Shown here in pieces: positions 15,605 to 23,933 of a stretch of DNA of 64,000 nucleotides (position 1 is its first letter; each line of letters starts with the position of its first letter). Origin of the DNA: a virus. The stretch is taken from positions 97,473 to 161,472 of IMG/VR virus record IMGVR_UViG_3300044625_001067; one strand, 5' to 3'. The notes beneath the pieces are model-generated. The model was not told where the DNA came from, did not search any database, and saw nothing but the letters and a program-made list of their open reading frames with translations. Position numbers and translations under genes: made by a program.

Positions 15605-15802
15605 TTATTTGATTACTCTTTCCAGCAAATTCCGGAGTAGAAACAAGGGCCAAAGCAACGCACCCTTCGCAGGGTGAACCGGAGACTTATATGTGCCCCA
15701 CTGAAGAGAGCCTAAAAACAAATCCACCTGAAAAAGAAGGGCAACTAGCACAACACCTGAAATATAGGTCGTTGCCAGAATCTGAAGTACTAAGAGTGTC
15801 AT
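15605..15802 (-). CDS. Small membrane protein (65 aa)
   Basis: One strong membrane span (LQILATTYISGVVLVALLFQ) and a second weaker one (ALLWPLFLLRNLL). Unknown; a degenerate promoter element (AAACAAGGGC..) overlaps its 3' end near 15625-15660. Confidence 0.5.
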   Translation of the reverse strand: MTLLVLQILATTYISGVVLVALLFQVDLFLGSLQWGTYKSPVHPAKGALLWPLFLLRNLLERVIK

Positions 15803-15806
15803 GGGG

Positions 15807-15977
15807 TTAAGCTGGAATCAGCTTGTAAAGAAGGCGAACAGCACTCAGCAAGTCCTTGTCTGTAAGGTTAATCAAGTCGGGTTGTTCGGCGGCAATACAC
15901 TCAGCGTCGCCTTCAAAGAGAGTCACCAGTCGGCTAATCTCGGTCTGGTCTTGGACGGTGAGGGATGTGGATGACAT
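15807..15977 (-). CDS. Small hypothetical protein (56 aa)
   Basis: ATG 15977, TAA 15807: MSSTSLTVQDQTEISRLV.. acidic helical, ending SAVRLLYKLIPA. Lies directly behind the promoter element at 16001. Confidence 0.6.
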   Translation of the reverse strand: MSSTSLTVQDQTEISRLVTLFEGDAECIAAEQPDLINLTDKDLLSAVRLLYKLIPA

Positions 15978-15990
15978 TGGTTGCTCTTGT

Positions 15991-16521
15991 TTACCCTTTC
16001 ACTATAGCGTGTTTAACCAAGGAAGGCAAGCCGGGAAACCGTCCCTCCCTCCTAGTCTTAGGGGACCAGTGTGCAAGGGCTTCTTCTACTATAAGAGCCA
16101 CTCGGCCAAGGTAGTCGTCTGAGCCCCAAGATGATCGGTCTTCTATCCAACTCAGGATTTCTGAGCGTGCGGGTTTGTTACTTTGCTCTTCAAACACTTC
16201 CTGATCGGTTTTCTTGTCTCTAAAGTAAACACTCCACACACCACCTTCTTCTTCCAGGTCGCAGTAGAAACCAGGGTGGTCTATGTAGTAGCCTAAAGTG
16301 TTACCGTCTTCGTCAACCCTTTGCTTAAACAGCATCTCTCCGCCTTTATGTTCGGCCTCGCAGTCAGTTTCCCCCAACGCAAGAGAAACGTCTTGCATAC
16401 TTTTGTTCAGTCGCTCCGCTCTTTGGCTTGCCGTAGTTGTATGGGTGTCGGTGAATAGCAAGTAAGAGTTGCAGGCGAACAAGAGTTCGGTGCACAGTTT
16501 ACGAAAGTTATGTTCCAACAT
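15991..16521 (-). CDS. Hypothetical protein (176 aa)
   Basis: MLEHNFRKLCTELLFACNSYL.. with acidic beta-rich middle (GYYIDHPGFYCDLEEEGGVWSVYFRD). Its last 19 codons are also the promoter element at 16001-16046, an unusual double use of the sequence. Family not recognised. Confidence 0.6.
   Translation of the reverse strand: MLEHNFRKLCTELLFACNSYLLFTDTHTTTASQRAERLNKSMQDVSLALGETDCEAEHKGGEMLFKQRVDEDGNTLGYYIDHPGFYCDLEEEGGVWSVYFRDKKTDQEVFEEQSNKPARSEILSWIEDRSSWGSDDYLGRVALIVEEALAHWSPKTRREGRFPGLPSLVKHAIVKG
16001..16046 (-). promoter_or_regulatory. Promoter/dyad element inside a gene end
   Basis: TATAGT at 16006-16001, GGGACGGTTTCCCGGC upstream; dyad weak (CCTTCC..). Embedded in the 3' end of the 15991 gene and drives the 15977 gene. 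Confidence 0.65.
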
Positions 16522-16568
16522 GTTTATCTAGGAGTTACGACGGGTTTGTTAGTGGGAGTGTTCCAGTT

Positions 16569-17204
16569 TTAGGGTTGTACTCCGCTTTTCAATAAATTCT
16601 CTAGTTCGGCAATTCTAGCAGCCTGCTGTTGTTCTACGGTGAGAGGCCGGGGTATGTTGTAGTAAGCAGAACTAGCTTCTTTTGCTGTTGACCAACTAAA
16701 CTTCTTGAAAAATTCCACACAGGTAACAGAATTAGGCTTTTCCCACATACCCTCTTTGTTCAGATAGTGGCTACCAACCCTTACTACCCAATGCTTACGC
16801 AGACGGTCACACGCTTCCACGTAAGTCCCACTGGCAGGGTGTTTGAGCGGAAACCTAAAAGGTACTGGTTCTGGTATAGGCCCTAAAAAAGAAGGTTCTC
16901 GAATCCAACGGACTAGGCCCAAAATAGTGTCTGTGGCATCCATTTTCTCCCAGTCGTCGTCCCCGTCGTACCTATTGAGTTCACGACTGTAGGCCCAGCG
17001 TAGTGTGCCGTCTTCGTTTTGTTCTAGTTCCCCGTCAATAAACCCCTGATTGTCCAAAAAGCGCAGGATTTCATCGTCAGTCCTGGTGTCTTGTTCCTGG
17101 GAGTCAAGTTCTTTCAATAGAGCAGAGCGATACTGACCAAGAGTCTGAAAACTAATGGCATAGGAATCATCGGCGATTAGGTCTCGGAGAATGCTGAGTG
17201 ACAT
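16569..17204 (-). CDS. Hypothetical protein (211 aa)
   Basis: MSLSILRDLIADDSYAISFQ..; acidic, Trp-rich C-terminal half and a final ARIAELENLL helix, the ending shared by several genes here (e.g. 19158). Function unknown. Confidence 0.6.
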   Translation of the reverse strand: MSLSILRDLIADDSYAISFQTLGQYRSALLKELDSQEQDTRTDDEILRFLDNQGFIDGELEQNEDGTLRWAYSRELNRYDGDDDWEKMDATDTILGLVRWIREPSFLGPIPEPVPFRFPLKHPASGTYVEACDRLRKHWVVRVGSHYLNKEGMWEKPNSVTCVEFFKKFSWSTAKEASSAYYNIPRPLTVEQQQAARIAELENLLKSGVQP

Positions 17205-17249
17205 GCGTAGCTCTTGTGGTGTGATGGGGGAATACTAGTTCTTTTGATA

Positions 17250-17317
17250 ACTATAGCGTGTAACTCATCAGAAAACAAGCCGGGAAACCGTCCCAGGGCA
17301 AACGGTTAACCGCCCCC
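17250..17317 (-). promoter_or_regulatory. Promoter/dyad element
   Basis: TATAGT at 17255-17250, with GGGACGGTTTCCCGGC and GGCGGTTAACCG upstream; dyad arms weak (TTTTCTGATGAG). Upstream of the 17204 gene. Confidence 0.7.
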
Positions 17318-17335
17318 TTTAGAGTGTAACAACTA

Positions 17336-19012
17336 CTAACCAAGCTTGTGCACTGTGGAATTTCCTATCGCAACTCCCAAGAGAAAAGAATCCTCGCATG
17401 CTTCTCGAACGTGAACGCCAACATAAACACGTCCTATGGCATTTTCCAAGCCAGCTTCAAAGAAGCTGTTATCTTTCCACAGGCTAGAGCTTGTCACGGA
17501 GCTTATATCACCTAGACTCCCGTTTGCAATGCGACCGTCAAAAGATCGAGACTTTCCGGGCAGGTCCTGCGAAGTTGTTGACCATATGAGGTTGTCGCCG
17601 AAAAAGTGTGTCATTACACTCGCAAACACTCCGCCCATCACTGAGTGACCGGATATAAAGTCAGGGAACGGTGGAGATTGTACTCCGTTTATGGAGGAAA
17701 GCAACGACTTCCACTCTGTGTCTCGGACAGTGAGGTCTGAGCCGTCTTCATCGGAAAAACTGCCAGTGATTACGTCCCACGGTCGAGGCTGAACATTGTC
17801 GTATTTTTCTCTCCATGCCACGGTTACGGCGTCTGCCATGGCGACGCTTAAGCTAGCGAATAACCTAGCGTTGTTAGCTGGGGTTGTTGCTTGGTTCGTT
17901 GCTATTTCAGTTGCAATATCAAACAACTGACCATACGGCCTATAGGTGTCAGGCCGATCGTAAGCCCAAAAAAGAGCAATGTCCGTCTGATCAGCATTTC
18001 GGCGCGAGGTGGTGGTTGCAGTGTTTGTTAGTCCGCCGTACAAACGCACTTCAGCTAAGTCTCTGGCGTACAGGTCCAAATTCACGTCTGGCTTGCCCTG
18101 TAGACCGTTGGTCCTATGTGTAACTTCACTGCCTAAACCCCACGGTTTTACTGTGCCCCAATTGGGGCCTAGAGCAGCCCCTGCAGTGGGTCCGCTTGAG
18201 GCTGGCATCCAGGTATATCCCGGCAAGCTATTAGTAGGGGGTTGATAAGGTGTATTATTCGTTGATCCGTCGTTGGATCTTAGTGAGCGGATTTGATCAG
18301 CTATTCCGGACCCCAGGGCTAAGCCAGAGTGAATGCTCTGCGAGGTTCCCGTCAGATTGGCCAGACTTGATTTGTAGTGCTTTTGGAGTATTTCTTGTTC
18401 TCCAGGAAGCTCCAACGAAAGAATGCGGTAGGCCGCACCAATCAACGCGGCATCTACGCTAGCAGCAGCGGGTGCGTTTTGGTCGATCTTGTAGAAGGCC
18501 ACTTGATCACCGAACGCTGCCCGAGTGTCCAACATTGCCGTGGAAAGCATTGCCATCAGACGACTACCTGTGGTAGGAGGCACTCCAGGTTTTCCATTGC
18601 TGCCCGCTGATTGGATTGCTTCCAGAGCACAGCTAATCCAGGACAGAACTTGGTCGGGACCAGGCTGATTGACCGGTGGCGTGATGTTAGCGGCCTTTTG
18701 GTTGCGAAAGAAGATGGCCTTTTCATTGGTGCTGAGAGAGCGAATGTCGCCGTAACCGATCTTGTCGAATCTGTTGACGCTGGTATAAGTGACAGCGACG
18801 GTGTCTGTGGCGAGGACCGCTGAGGCAAGATTTAAGCGAACGGTTTTTCCACCGTCAATTAGCGTTGCGGGTCCAATGACAGTGCGGCGAACCCCGTTCA
18901 CTGTTACTTGAAAGCGGCTGAAGCTAGGGAGAGTACTGCTTAGGACATCGCTGTAGCGCAGCTCGACGAACGACTCTTTTGCAATTAGCTCAACCAGGGT
19001 CAATGATTTCAT
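17336..19012 (-). CDS. Vanadium haloperoxidase-like (PAP2) enzyme with SwmB-like domain
   Basis: 558 aa. Residues about 1-80 form a SwmB/cadherin-like beta repeat (VELRYSDVL..FQVTVNGVRR..VRLNLASAV..DTVAVTYT). The C-terminal PAP2/VHPO core keeps every vanadate/phosphate ligand with the correct spacing: K403 and R410 (REKYDNVQPRP), S454-G455-H456 (FISGHS), R528 and H534 (GRVYVGVHV). VHPOs oxidise halides with H2O2; PAP2 phosphatases share the site. No signal peptide is obvious. A terminator-like hairpin precedes it and it stands alone between operons, as an auxiliary cargo gene would. Halide versus phosphatase activity cannot be read from sequence. Confidence 0.85.
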   Translation of the reverse strand: MKSLTLVELIAKESFVELRYSDVLSSTLPSFSRFQVTVNGVRRTVIGPATLIDGGKTVRLNLASAVLATDTVAVTYTSVNRFDKIGYGDIRSLSTNEKAIFFRNQKAANITPPVNQPGPDQVLSWISCALEAIQSAGSNGKPGVPPTTGSRLMAMLSTAMLDTRAAFGDQVAFYKIDQNAPAAASVDAALIGAAYRILSLELPGEQEILQKHYKSSLANLTGTSQSIHSGLALGSGIADQIRSLRSNDGSTNNTPYQPPTNSLPGYTWMPASSGPTAGAALGPNWGTVKPWGLGSEVTHRTNGLQGKPDVNLDLYARDLAEVRLYGGLTNTATTTSRRNADQTDIALFWAYDRPDTYRPYGQLFDIATEIATNQATTPANNARLFASLSVAMADAVTVAWREKYDNVQPRPWDVITGSFSDEDGSDLTVRDTEWKSLLSSINGVQSPPFPDFISGHSVMGGVFASVMTHFFGDNLIWSTTSQDLPGKSRSFDGRIANGSLGDISSVTSSSLWKDNSFFEAGLENAIGRVYVGVHVREACEDSFLLGVAIGNSTVHKLG

Positions 19013-19069
19013 AGACTAGAACTGAGTTTAGAAAACGGATGAAGAATTTCCTGTGGTACGACCAGAGAA

Positions 19070-19104
19070 CATTCGTTTTAAAGGGGTTTAGCACCCCCTT
19101 AGTC
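19070..19104 (-). terminator. Terminator-like hairpin upstream of the haloperoxidase gene
   Basis: Minus strand AGGGGGTGCTAAACCCCTTT, followed by AAAACG: GGGG/CCCC stem then a short T run. It would end transcription from the 19158 operon, giving the haloperoxidase gene its own transcript. Confidence 0.5.
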
Positions 19105-19157
19105 TTGGTAGCACTCGGTTAAAGTAAACCCGTAACCCCTGGGTCATTTTGCGCTAG

Positions 19158-20051
19158 CTACCAACCTACCCGTCCAAGTTCAACATTTTGCGCCTCAAGC
19201 TCTGCTATCCTGGCTTCCTGCTCCTGTACTAAAATCGCAGCGCAAGCGAGTCGTTCTGCCATGCCAATCCTCCCTTCGTAGGAGGCTTCTCTCAACTCAT
19301 CCTGTAGCCATTCCACCACCTTTTTCACGTTTCGGGTCTTAGGTGATGGCGGCCTTCTGTTGGGTTGCTCCGACAGCTGAAAGGCAACGTTTTCAGCACC
19401 CCAGCGGTCCTCACTCCCTGGATCCATACACTCGGCAGTATTGTTAAGTGTATGAATCAAGGCGTCCACGTCTACCATGGGTGTGCAATCCGGTAAAATG
19501 CTTTGACCATTCTGATGTAGCATCATGGCAAAGTTTGCAACATCCACGGGGTCCCCTTTGCGAATGTGTTCGCATAGAAGACGAGACAGGTGCTCAGCGG
19601 ATGCCCCTTTCCACCCCTGCCTGCCTTCTTTGCTCTTTCGGGAAAGTTTAAGTTTCATTGCAGCGGCAAACTGATCAACGGCGATCCGGTCTTCTTCAAC
19701 TAAGCCCGGTGTTTTGGATTGAGCAGGTAATGCGGAGTTAAGCAACGGTGCAGTCGCGGGGTGCGTCAGCAGATGACGAGCAAGGTCCTCCAGCGTGAAA
19801 CCAGCTGCAATTGGGTTAAGTGTGTCACCACGCATTACGTCTGCAAGATCCTCAACCGTGAGGGGGCGGGTAGCTATAGGCATAGGGTGCGTGTACAGCG
19901 CTATAAGATAATGGACTTGATCTCGAAGGTAGTCCACAACTTTTTCTGGAGTCGGAGTAATTCCGGCCCACTGCCAAAGAGAAGGGCCATCGCCTCCGAT
20001 TTCGTCAACAAAATTTGTGAGAGCTTTCGCCCAATCGTCCGGTGTTGTCAT
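19158..20051 (-). CDS. Conserved phage protein (pyrophosphohydrolase-type block)
   Basis: 297 aa. A central block FAAAMKLKLSRKSKEGRQGWKG..LSRLLCEHIRKGDPVDVANFAMML is common in phage proteins often labelled dATP/dGTP pyrophosphohydrolase. Flanks are variable helices and the end is EQEARIAELEAQN. It may act on nucleotides; not proven. Overlaps the upstream gene by 4 nt. Confidence 0.65.
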   Translation of the reverse strand: MTTPDDWAKALTNFVDEIGGDGPSLWQWAGITPTPEKVVDYLRDQVHYLIALYTHPMPIATRPLTVEDLADVMRGDTLNPIAAGFTLEDLARHLLTHPATAPLLNSALPAQSKTPGLVEEDRIAVDQFAAAMKLKLSRKSKEGRQGWKGASAEHLSRLLCEHIRKGDPVDVANFAMMLHQNGQSILPDCTPMVDVDALIHTLNNTAECMDPGSEDRWGAENVAFQLSEQPNRRPPSPKTRNVKKVVEWLQDELREASYEGRIGMAERLACAAILVQEQEARIAELEAQNVELGRVGW

Positions 20052-20944
20052 AGCTGTTCGGTTTGTAGTTGTTGGAGTAGGGTGGCGGCGCGGAAGAGAA
20101 AGTGAGCATCACCAAACTGAAGAGCATCTGCGGCACGCTTGGTCATCAGTTCCAGTTCTTCCGCCAACTCCCCCACCCCCTCTACTCGTTTCGGCGCTGG
20201 CGGGGTTGAAACCTGCTGGAGCAGGGCGGGGGTGCAGATGATTCGGTCAGCAATCTTCGAAGCCCACCACAACGGATCACCTATAACTGTGCCCTCGGGC
20301 ATTTCCCCTTCAAGCCACTCAGCAAAGTCGGGATACCACTGGTCCACTCCCGTGATCAGGGGTGGTAAAGCTACCCTACGGGCAAGTGCGGTGCGAACGA
20401 TCTCTAGAATTGCGACAACAACGGTGTCAAAATCGTTTGAGCCAACAAACATTGAAATTTCGTTGTCTGCGCACAGTTGTCTAACATCGGCTAGGCTCGG
20501 CCCCGGCTCTGATGGGGCACTGCGCTGTAGCAGGTGCTGGGCCCAACGAATTGCATCGCAAAGGGGAATGGATCCAAAATAGGGGGAGCCGTGGGTAATT
20601 TCGTACCAGTTCCGGAAGTTGCCCTCCAAGACGGCGTCGCTCTGCCCCTGCTTCGGTGAAGGTATGGACCCGCCGAACTCGGCCAACGCCTCTGGCCCGA
20701 ACACTTCAGCTACAACCCACGGGTCAATGTAACGGGATTCAAAGGGGCCAGGCCGAAACTTGTCAAAGCAGAACGCAATACCTTGCTCGACTAGGCGCAA
20801 CTGCTCCTCTTCTGGTTCTGCCCTTAAGGCAGCACGAGCATCGGCGATAGCGTCAGTCCAGGCATTTGCGATTGCCGGGGCAGGTCCTTTGCGGTCTTCA
20901 AGTTGTATCAGGCGTTGTAGGGCGGTTCTTGTAGATAGAGTCAT
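20048..20944 (-). CDS. Hypothetical protein (298 aa)
   Basis: Start MTLSTRTALQRLIQLEDRKG (20944). Trp/Asp-rich helical protein with LRLVEQGIAFCFDKFRPG and FRNWYEITHGSP, ending FRAATLLQQLQ. Similar composite proteins are typical of cyanophages; no enzyme motif seen. Confidence 0.6.
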   Translation of the reverse strand: MTLSTRTALQRLIQLEDRKGPAPAIANAWTDAIADARAALRAEPEEEQLRLVEQGIAFCFDKFRPGPFESRYIDPWVVAEVFGPEALAEFGGSIPSPKQGQSDAVLEGNFRNWYEITHGSPYFGSIPLCDAIRWAQHLLQRSAPSEPGPSLADVRQLCADNEISMFVGSNDFDTVVVAILEIVRTALARRVALPPLITGVDQWYPDFAEWLEGEMPEGTVIGDPLWWASKIADRIICTPALLQQVSTPPAPKRVEGVGELAEELELMTKRAADALQFGDAHFLFRAATLLQQLQTEQL

Positions 20945-21094
20945 TGGTGGTATGCGCATTGCGACCAGTAGCCAGGTTGAGAGCCGGATCGAGCCGGGAC
21001 CCAAACAACTCGTGGCAGGAACACCGGAGTGTCTGCCCCCGAATGAGGATAACAAAATGGCTTCTTGTCTAAAACAGGGATGTATGCTATCATT

Positions 21095-21547
21095 TTATTG
21101 GGGAAAAAGGTCTAAGGCCACCGCAATTTCCCAACATAAGAGCATAGTTTGGAAAGCAGTTACAAGGGTCCAGACTGTATTTTGTGCAGACATTCGAAAC
21201 GGGGTAGAGCGAGTGTGGGGGGTTTGACTCATGGCGCATTCATGCTCTTGTCTCTCTTCTCCAGGGTAGGGGTAGCAGGTCTCCAGCCGTGCACAGGTTG
21301 CTGTAGCTTGTGCAACAACGTCTGACCAGGAGATCCCATTGGCCTCTGTAATTGACATCAAGACAAGCAGAACATCTGCGGCTTCCGACTTCGGGTCACC
21401 ACGCTTCCCACGAAGCGCCTCAATTAGTTCTGATGACTCAAGGTGTAGGTATGCACCACGAGCCGACCAGTGCAGTGACCAACCACGCCTCTTGCACATT
21501 GCTAGTATACGTGGTGCTAAGCTCTGATCATCAGTTTCCTTACTCAT
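21095..21547 (-). CDS. MazG-like nucleotide pyrophosphohydrolase with C-terminal membrane-like helix
   Basis: 150 aa from MSKETDDQSL. The first 90 residues are MazG-like: CKRRGWSLHWSARGAYLHLESSELIEALRGKRGDPKSEAADVLLVLMS (ExxE..ExxD metal ligands). The last 45 residues hold a hydrophobic helix (TVWTLVTAFQTMLLCWEIAVALDLF). MazG enzymes hydrolyse NTPs/dNTPs or (p)ppGpp-related pools; cyanophages often carry one. Confidence 0.75.
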   Translation of the reverse strand: MSKETDDQSLAPRILAMCKRRGWSLHWSARGAYLHLESSELIEALRGKRGDPKSEAADVLLVLMSITEANGISWSDVVAQATATCARLETCYPYPGEERQEHECAMSQTPHTRSTPFRMSAQNTVWTLVTAFQTMLLCWEIAVALDLFPQ

Positions 21548-21590
21548 TTCACACCAAGTTCGGTTTAGGGGGTCAGCTCTTTCACTGTGC

Positions 21591-21770
21591 TTACTTATCA
21601 AGTAAGTAGTAGAATTCGGAGTCGGGTTCAGGTGGAAAATAACCACCACAAAGTGTGGCCATTGAGTCTAGTGCCTCTCGAACAATCTCAGCTTCTTTGC
21701 CATACAAACAATCACGTTCCAGAAAGTTCAACCTACTGTAGATTGTTTCAAAGGCTTCGAGGGGGGTCAT
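21591..21770 (-). CDS. Small hypothetical protein (59 aa)
   Basis: MTPLEAFETIYSRLNFLERDCLYGKEAEIVREALD..: acidic helical protein right behind the promoter element at 21797. Shares the MTP.EA.E.I start with the 21879 gene. Confidence 0.6.
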   Translation of the reverse strand: MTPLEAFETIYSRLNFLERDCLYGKEAEIVREALDSMATLCGGYFPPEPDSEFYYLLDK

Positions 21771-21796
21771 TGGACTTGAGGGTTTGCACTGAAGTA

Positions 21797-21860
21797 AGTA
21801 TACCGTTTCTGCAGAGCAGAAACAAGGGTGTAAACCGCCCTGGTGCAGCCGGTTATCCGG
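21797..21860 (-). promoter_or_regulatory. Promoter/dyad element
   Basis: TTGTTT-17-TATACT (21802-21797) with perfect TTTCTGC-TCT-GCAGAAA dyad; GGGCGGTTTACACC and CCGGATAACCGG upstream. Confidence 0.85.
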
Positions 21861-21878
21861 CACGGTGAAACGTGGGCA

Positions 21879-22283
21879 TCAATCCTGAACATTTAGCTCT
21901 GTACGAACCCACTGAAGAAGAAGTAAGCATGCGCCGCTGTGGTCTCCCGCACCTTCTGCAAAGGTCACCGCGTTCCTTAGCACATCTTGTACGTTCCTTA
22001 CACACCAGTCGTTTTGCTCTAGTAGGGTTGCAGAGCGGTCTAAAAAGTCTGCTGCCTCAACAGTTCCACCATTTTCAGTATCTCTCTCGTCTTTTGCGTT
22101 GTCCCTCAGCCATTGTACAAGCTCAACCACTTCCCCTTCTCTCTGGGGTTTTACTCGGAGTGCGGTGGCGGCGATAGCCGAGACTGACTGAAGTGCCTGG
22201 AGCTGACCGGCACGGTAGGGTCCGGTGCTACCCATTATGGGGCGAAAAGACTGGATCCGTTCTAGTGCCTCTGTCGGAGTTAT
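21879..22283 (-). CDS. Hypothetical protein (134 aa)
   Basis: MITPTEALERIQSFRPIMGS..; GEVVELVQWLRDNAKDERD..AADFLDRSATLLEQN, a block seen in cyanophage proteins of unknown function; ends in ..LQWVRTELNVQD. Confidence 0.6.
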   Translation of the reverse strand: MTPTEALERIQSFRPIMGSTGPYRAGQLQALQSVSAIAATALRVKPQREGEVVELVQWLRDNAKDERDTENGGTVEAADFLDRSATLLEQNDWCVRNVQDVLRNAVTFAEGAGDHSGACLLLLQWVRTELNVQD

Positions 22284-22311
22284 CATGGCAGTGAGTTTCT
22301 GGGGTCTATCT

Positions 22312-22365
22312 AATTTTACCGTTTCTGCGCCGCAGAAACAAGCCGGGAAACCGCCCCAGAGCAAG
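22312..22365 (-). promoter_or_regulatory. Promoter/dyad element
   Basis: Perfect TTTCTGC-GGC-GCAGAAA dyad and GGGGCGGTTTCCCGGC; the -10 reads TAAAAT. Confidence 0.75.
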
Positions 22366-22415
22366 ACGGCTGCACTACCGCTGTGCTACGTGGGTGAGTT
22401 CTCTCCGGCCCTACC

Positions 22416-22565
22416 TTAGCATCTTTCTCGATCGAGTCGAAACTCGGCCTGAATTTGCTTGTAGACGCTTCGCTTCCACTCGGGCTCTCTCACTACGGGA
22501 ATTTGATACGGGATCTCACTCAGCAAGCGCACCTCAACGGTGTTATCTTTCACGTTTGACGCCAT
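22416..22565 (-). CDS. Small hypothetical protein (49 aa)
   Basis: MASNVKDNTVEVRLLSEIPYQ.. ending YKQIQAEFRLDRERC. Upstream open frame to 22661 is out of register with its neighbours. Unknown. Confidence 0.5.
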   Translation of the reverse strand: MASNVKDNTVEVRLLSEIPYQIPVVREPEWKRSVYKQIQAEFRLDRERC

Positions 22566-22576
22566 GACAGTATCCC

Positions 22577-22756
22577 TCAGGTGTTGTTTTTTGGACAAGC
22601 TTTGCTCAGCGCACGAATCGCCGAGAGTGCGCTTCGAACTTCGGATGGTGTTCGGCACCACTCTAAAGCGTTGGATACCTGTCTACGGTTTGAGCACATT
22701 TCTTGCGCCCAAAATCGGAACAGTTCCGCGTCTTCCCCGTCTTTTTCAGTTCCCAT
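22577..22756 (-). CDS. Small hypothetical protein (59 aa)
   Basis: MGTEKDGEDAELFRFWAQEMCSN..; overlaps the gene upstream by 11 nt. Helical; no family recognised. Confidence 0.55.
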   Translation of the reverse strand: MGTEKDGEDAELFRFWAQEMCSNRRQVSNALEWCRTPSEVRSALSAIRALSKACPKNNT

Positions 22757-23009
22757 GAAGACTCCCGACGTTTTCACAAACTTTCCGAATTTCCCCTTGA
22801 GTGATCTTGGTTACACCGAAGTCACACATGTTCGGGGGACTACCCGCAGCGTGAAGGGCGATTAACTCAGCTTCCAACGTCGGAGTGTGTCGAGATCGAG
22901 TGCGCAAGTACCACACGTCTTGAGCGCAACTCACAGAAACTCCGAGTTCGGCTGCAAGGTCTCTCATGTACTGCTCCAGCTCATCGTAGTACTCTTGTTG
23001 TTCATTCAT
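22746..23009 (-). CDS. Hypothetical protein (87 aa)
   Basis: MNEQQEYYDELEQYMRDLAAELGVSVSCAQDVWYLRTRSRH.. acidic helix plus basic patch. Overlaps neighbours on both sides, so part of a coupled operon. Confidence 0.6.
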   Translation of the reverse strand: MNEQQEYYDELEQYMRDLAAELGVSVSCAQDVWYLRTRSRHTPTLEAELIALHAAGSPPNMCDFGVTKITQGEIRKVCENVGSLHGN

Positions 23010-23229
23010 GAGAGTTTGCTGAGATGGATGTAGGGGTTAAACATTTCCATGGAAGTTCATCTTCGTAGTTCCCCATTAGTAGTCTCACCCAGAGTTTTCC
23101 GTGAGAGTCGAGAGCAACTACATGTTCGGTTACAACAGTAGTTATTTTACTGTCGTCCGGGGTGGTGTAAACTGAAACGCTCTGAGGGACTACCTTAAAG
23201 GAGACAATTTTCTCAGGGAAGTTGTTCAT
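23002..23229 (-). CDS. Hypothetical protein (75 aa)
   Basis: Beta-rich (FPEKIVSFKVVPQSVSVYTTPDDSKITTVVTEHVVALDSHGKLWVRLL); resembles the 25870 protein in its 'ALD.HG.LW.R' ending. Unknown. Confidence 0.55.
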   Translation of the reverse strand: MNNFPEKIVSFKVVPQSVSVYTTPDDSKITTVVTEHVVALDSHGKLWVRLLMGNYEDELPWKCLTPTSISANSHE

Positions 23230-23232
23230 GGG

Positions 23233-23517
23233 TCAGGGAAAGGGTACAAACTCGCAAACGAGGGGAAAACTAAAGTTCTCTCTTTGAATTGAAAGTGGAG
23301 ACTGAAGCATCACATTCGACTCAACCGGTCGTACACCGGGAAGCATCGAAATTGTCATGTGAGGGTTCTTGTTCAAGCAAACACTCCGGATTCCGTTCGG
23401 AAGCTCAACTCGCAGGGCATGAATGCGGTCGCCAAAGCAGTTCTCAGTGGCACGAACCGTGAAAGTTCTCCCTAAGATCCCGTCTGGAATCTCGTTCTCC
23501 ACCACACCAAACTGCAA
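23233..23517 (-). CDS. Possible RNA-repair-related small protein (94 aa)
   Basis: DRIHALRVELPNGIRSVCLNKNPHMTISMLPGVRPVESNVML: the 'hHT(I/L)S...G..PV.SN' string recalls the C-terminal part of phage 2H-phosphoesterase/RNA-ligase-associated proteins. A single HMTIS is present, so catalysis is doubtful. Confidence 0.45.
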   Translation of the reverse strand: MQFGVVENEIPDGILGRTFTVRATENCFGDRIHALRVELPNGIRSVCLNKNPHMTISMLPGVRPVESNVMLQSPLSIQRENFSFPLVCEFVPFP

Positions 23518-23532
23518 AGTAACGTGAAAGTG

Positions 23533-23625
23533 CTAAGCAGCTTGGTTGAAGATTGGGTGAACTGGGGATTTTTGCTCCGGGAGGGACAACCAGAGAATCC
23601 CACGGCGAGGGGCGGTGTTTTCCAT
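23533..23625 (-). CDS. Possible small ORF (30 aa)
   Basis: MENTAPRRGILWLSLPEQ.. to TAG at 23533, starting 7 nt from the promoter element at 23632. Position favours a gene; length is too short to be sure. Confidence 0.4.
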   Translation of the reverse strand: MENTAPRRGILWLSLPEQKSPVHPIFNQAA

Positions 23626-23631
23626 ACTTTA

Positions 23632-23693
23632 ACTATACCGCTTTTGCTCTGTGAGGGAAAGCGGGGAAACCGTCCGAGTTAGGGCGGTTATCC
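23632..23693 (-). promoter_or_regulatory. Promoter/dyad element
   Basis: TATAGT (23637-23632), GGACGGTTTCCCCGC; dyad degenerate (TCCCTCACAGAGC). Drives the 23.5-kb genes. Confidence 0.7.
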
Positions 23694-23699
23694 TCGTTT

Positions 23700-23836
23700 A
23701 AGTTGAAGAAAACAGTGCCACTCCAATGGCACCTCCGCCTAACATTGATGACAAGAGGCCCAGTGGGGTGGTATAGCGAGCCCAGCGACGAAGAAAAAGA
23801 GTCCGATGAGTAGGAGGGGTTTGTCCATAGCGGGTA
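23700..23836 (-). CDS. Small membrane protein, reading frame uncertain
   Basis: Two hydrophobic stretches lie in different frames: MDKPLLLIGLFFFVAGLAIP (ATG near 23828) and LGLLSSMLGGGAIGVALF ending at 23700. One two-span protein joined by a frameshift, or two overlapping tiny genes, are both possible. Confidence 0.35.
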
Positions 23837-23859
23837 CAATCGGTGGGGACAAGGGTAAA

Positions 23860-23933
23860 CGCCCTGTGCAGGATTTGAACCTGCGACATTCTCTTTAGGA
23901 AAGAGATGTTCTAATCCACTGAACTAACAGGGC
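23860..23933 (-). tRNA. tRNA-Arg (anticodon CCT)
   Basis: GCCCTGT/ACAGGGC acceptor, TTCAAAT T loop, anticodon loop TTCCTAA. Reads AGG; no encoded CCA. One of four Arg isoacceptors here. Confidence 0.92.

Noticed and set aside
17884-18823. Plus-strand ORFs opposite the haloperoxidase gene
   Set aside because: They are antisense shadows of a gene with a full set of catalytic residues.
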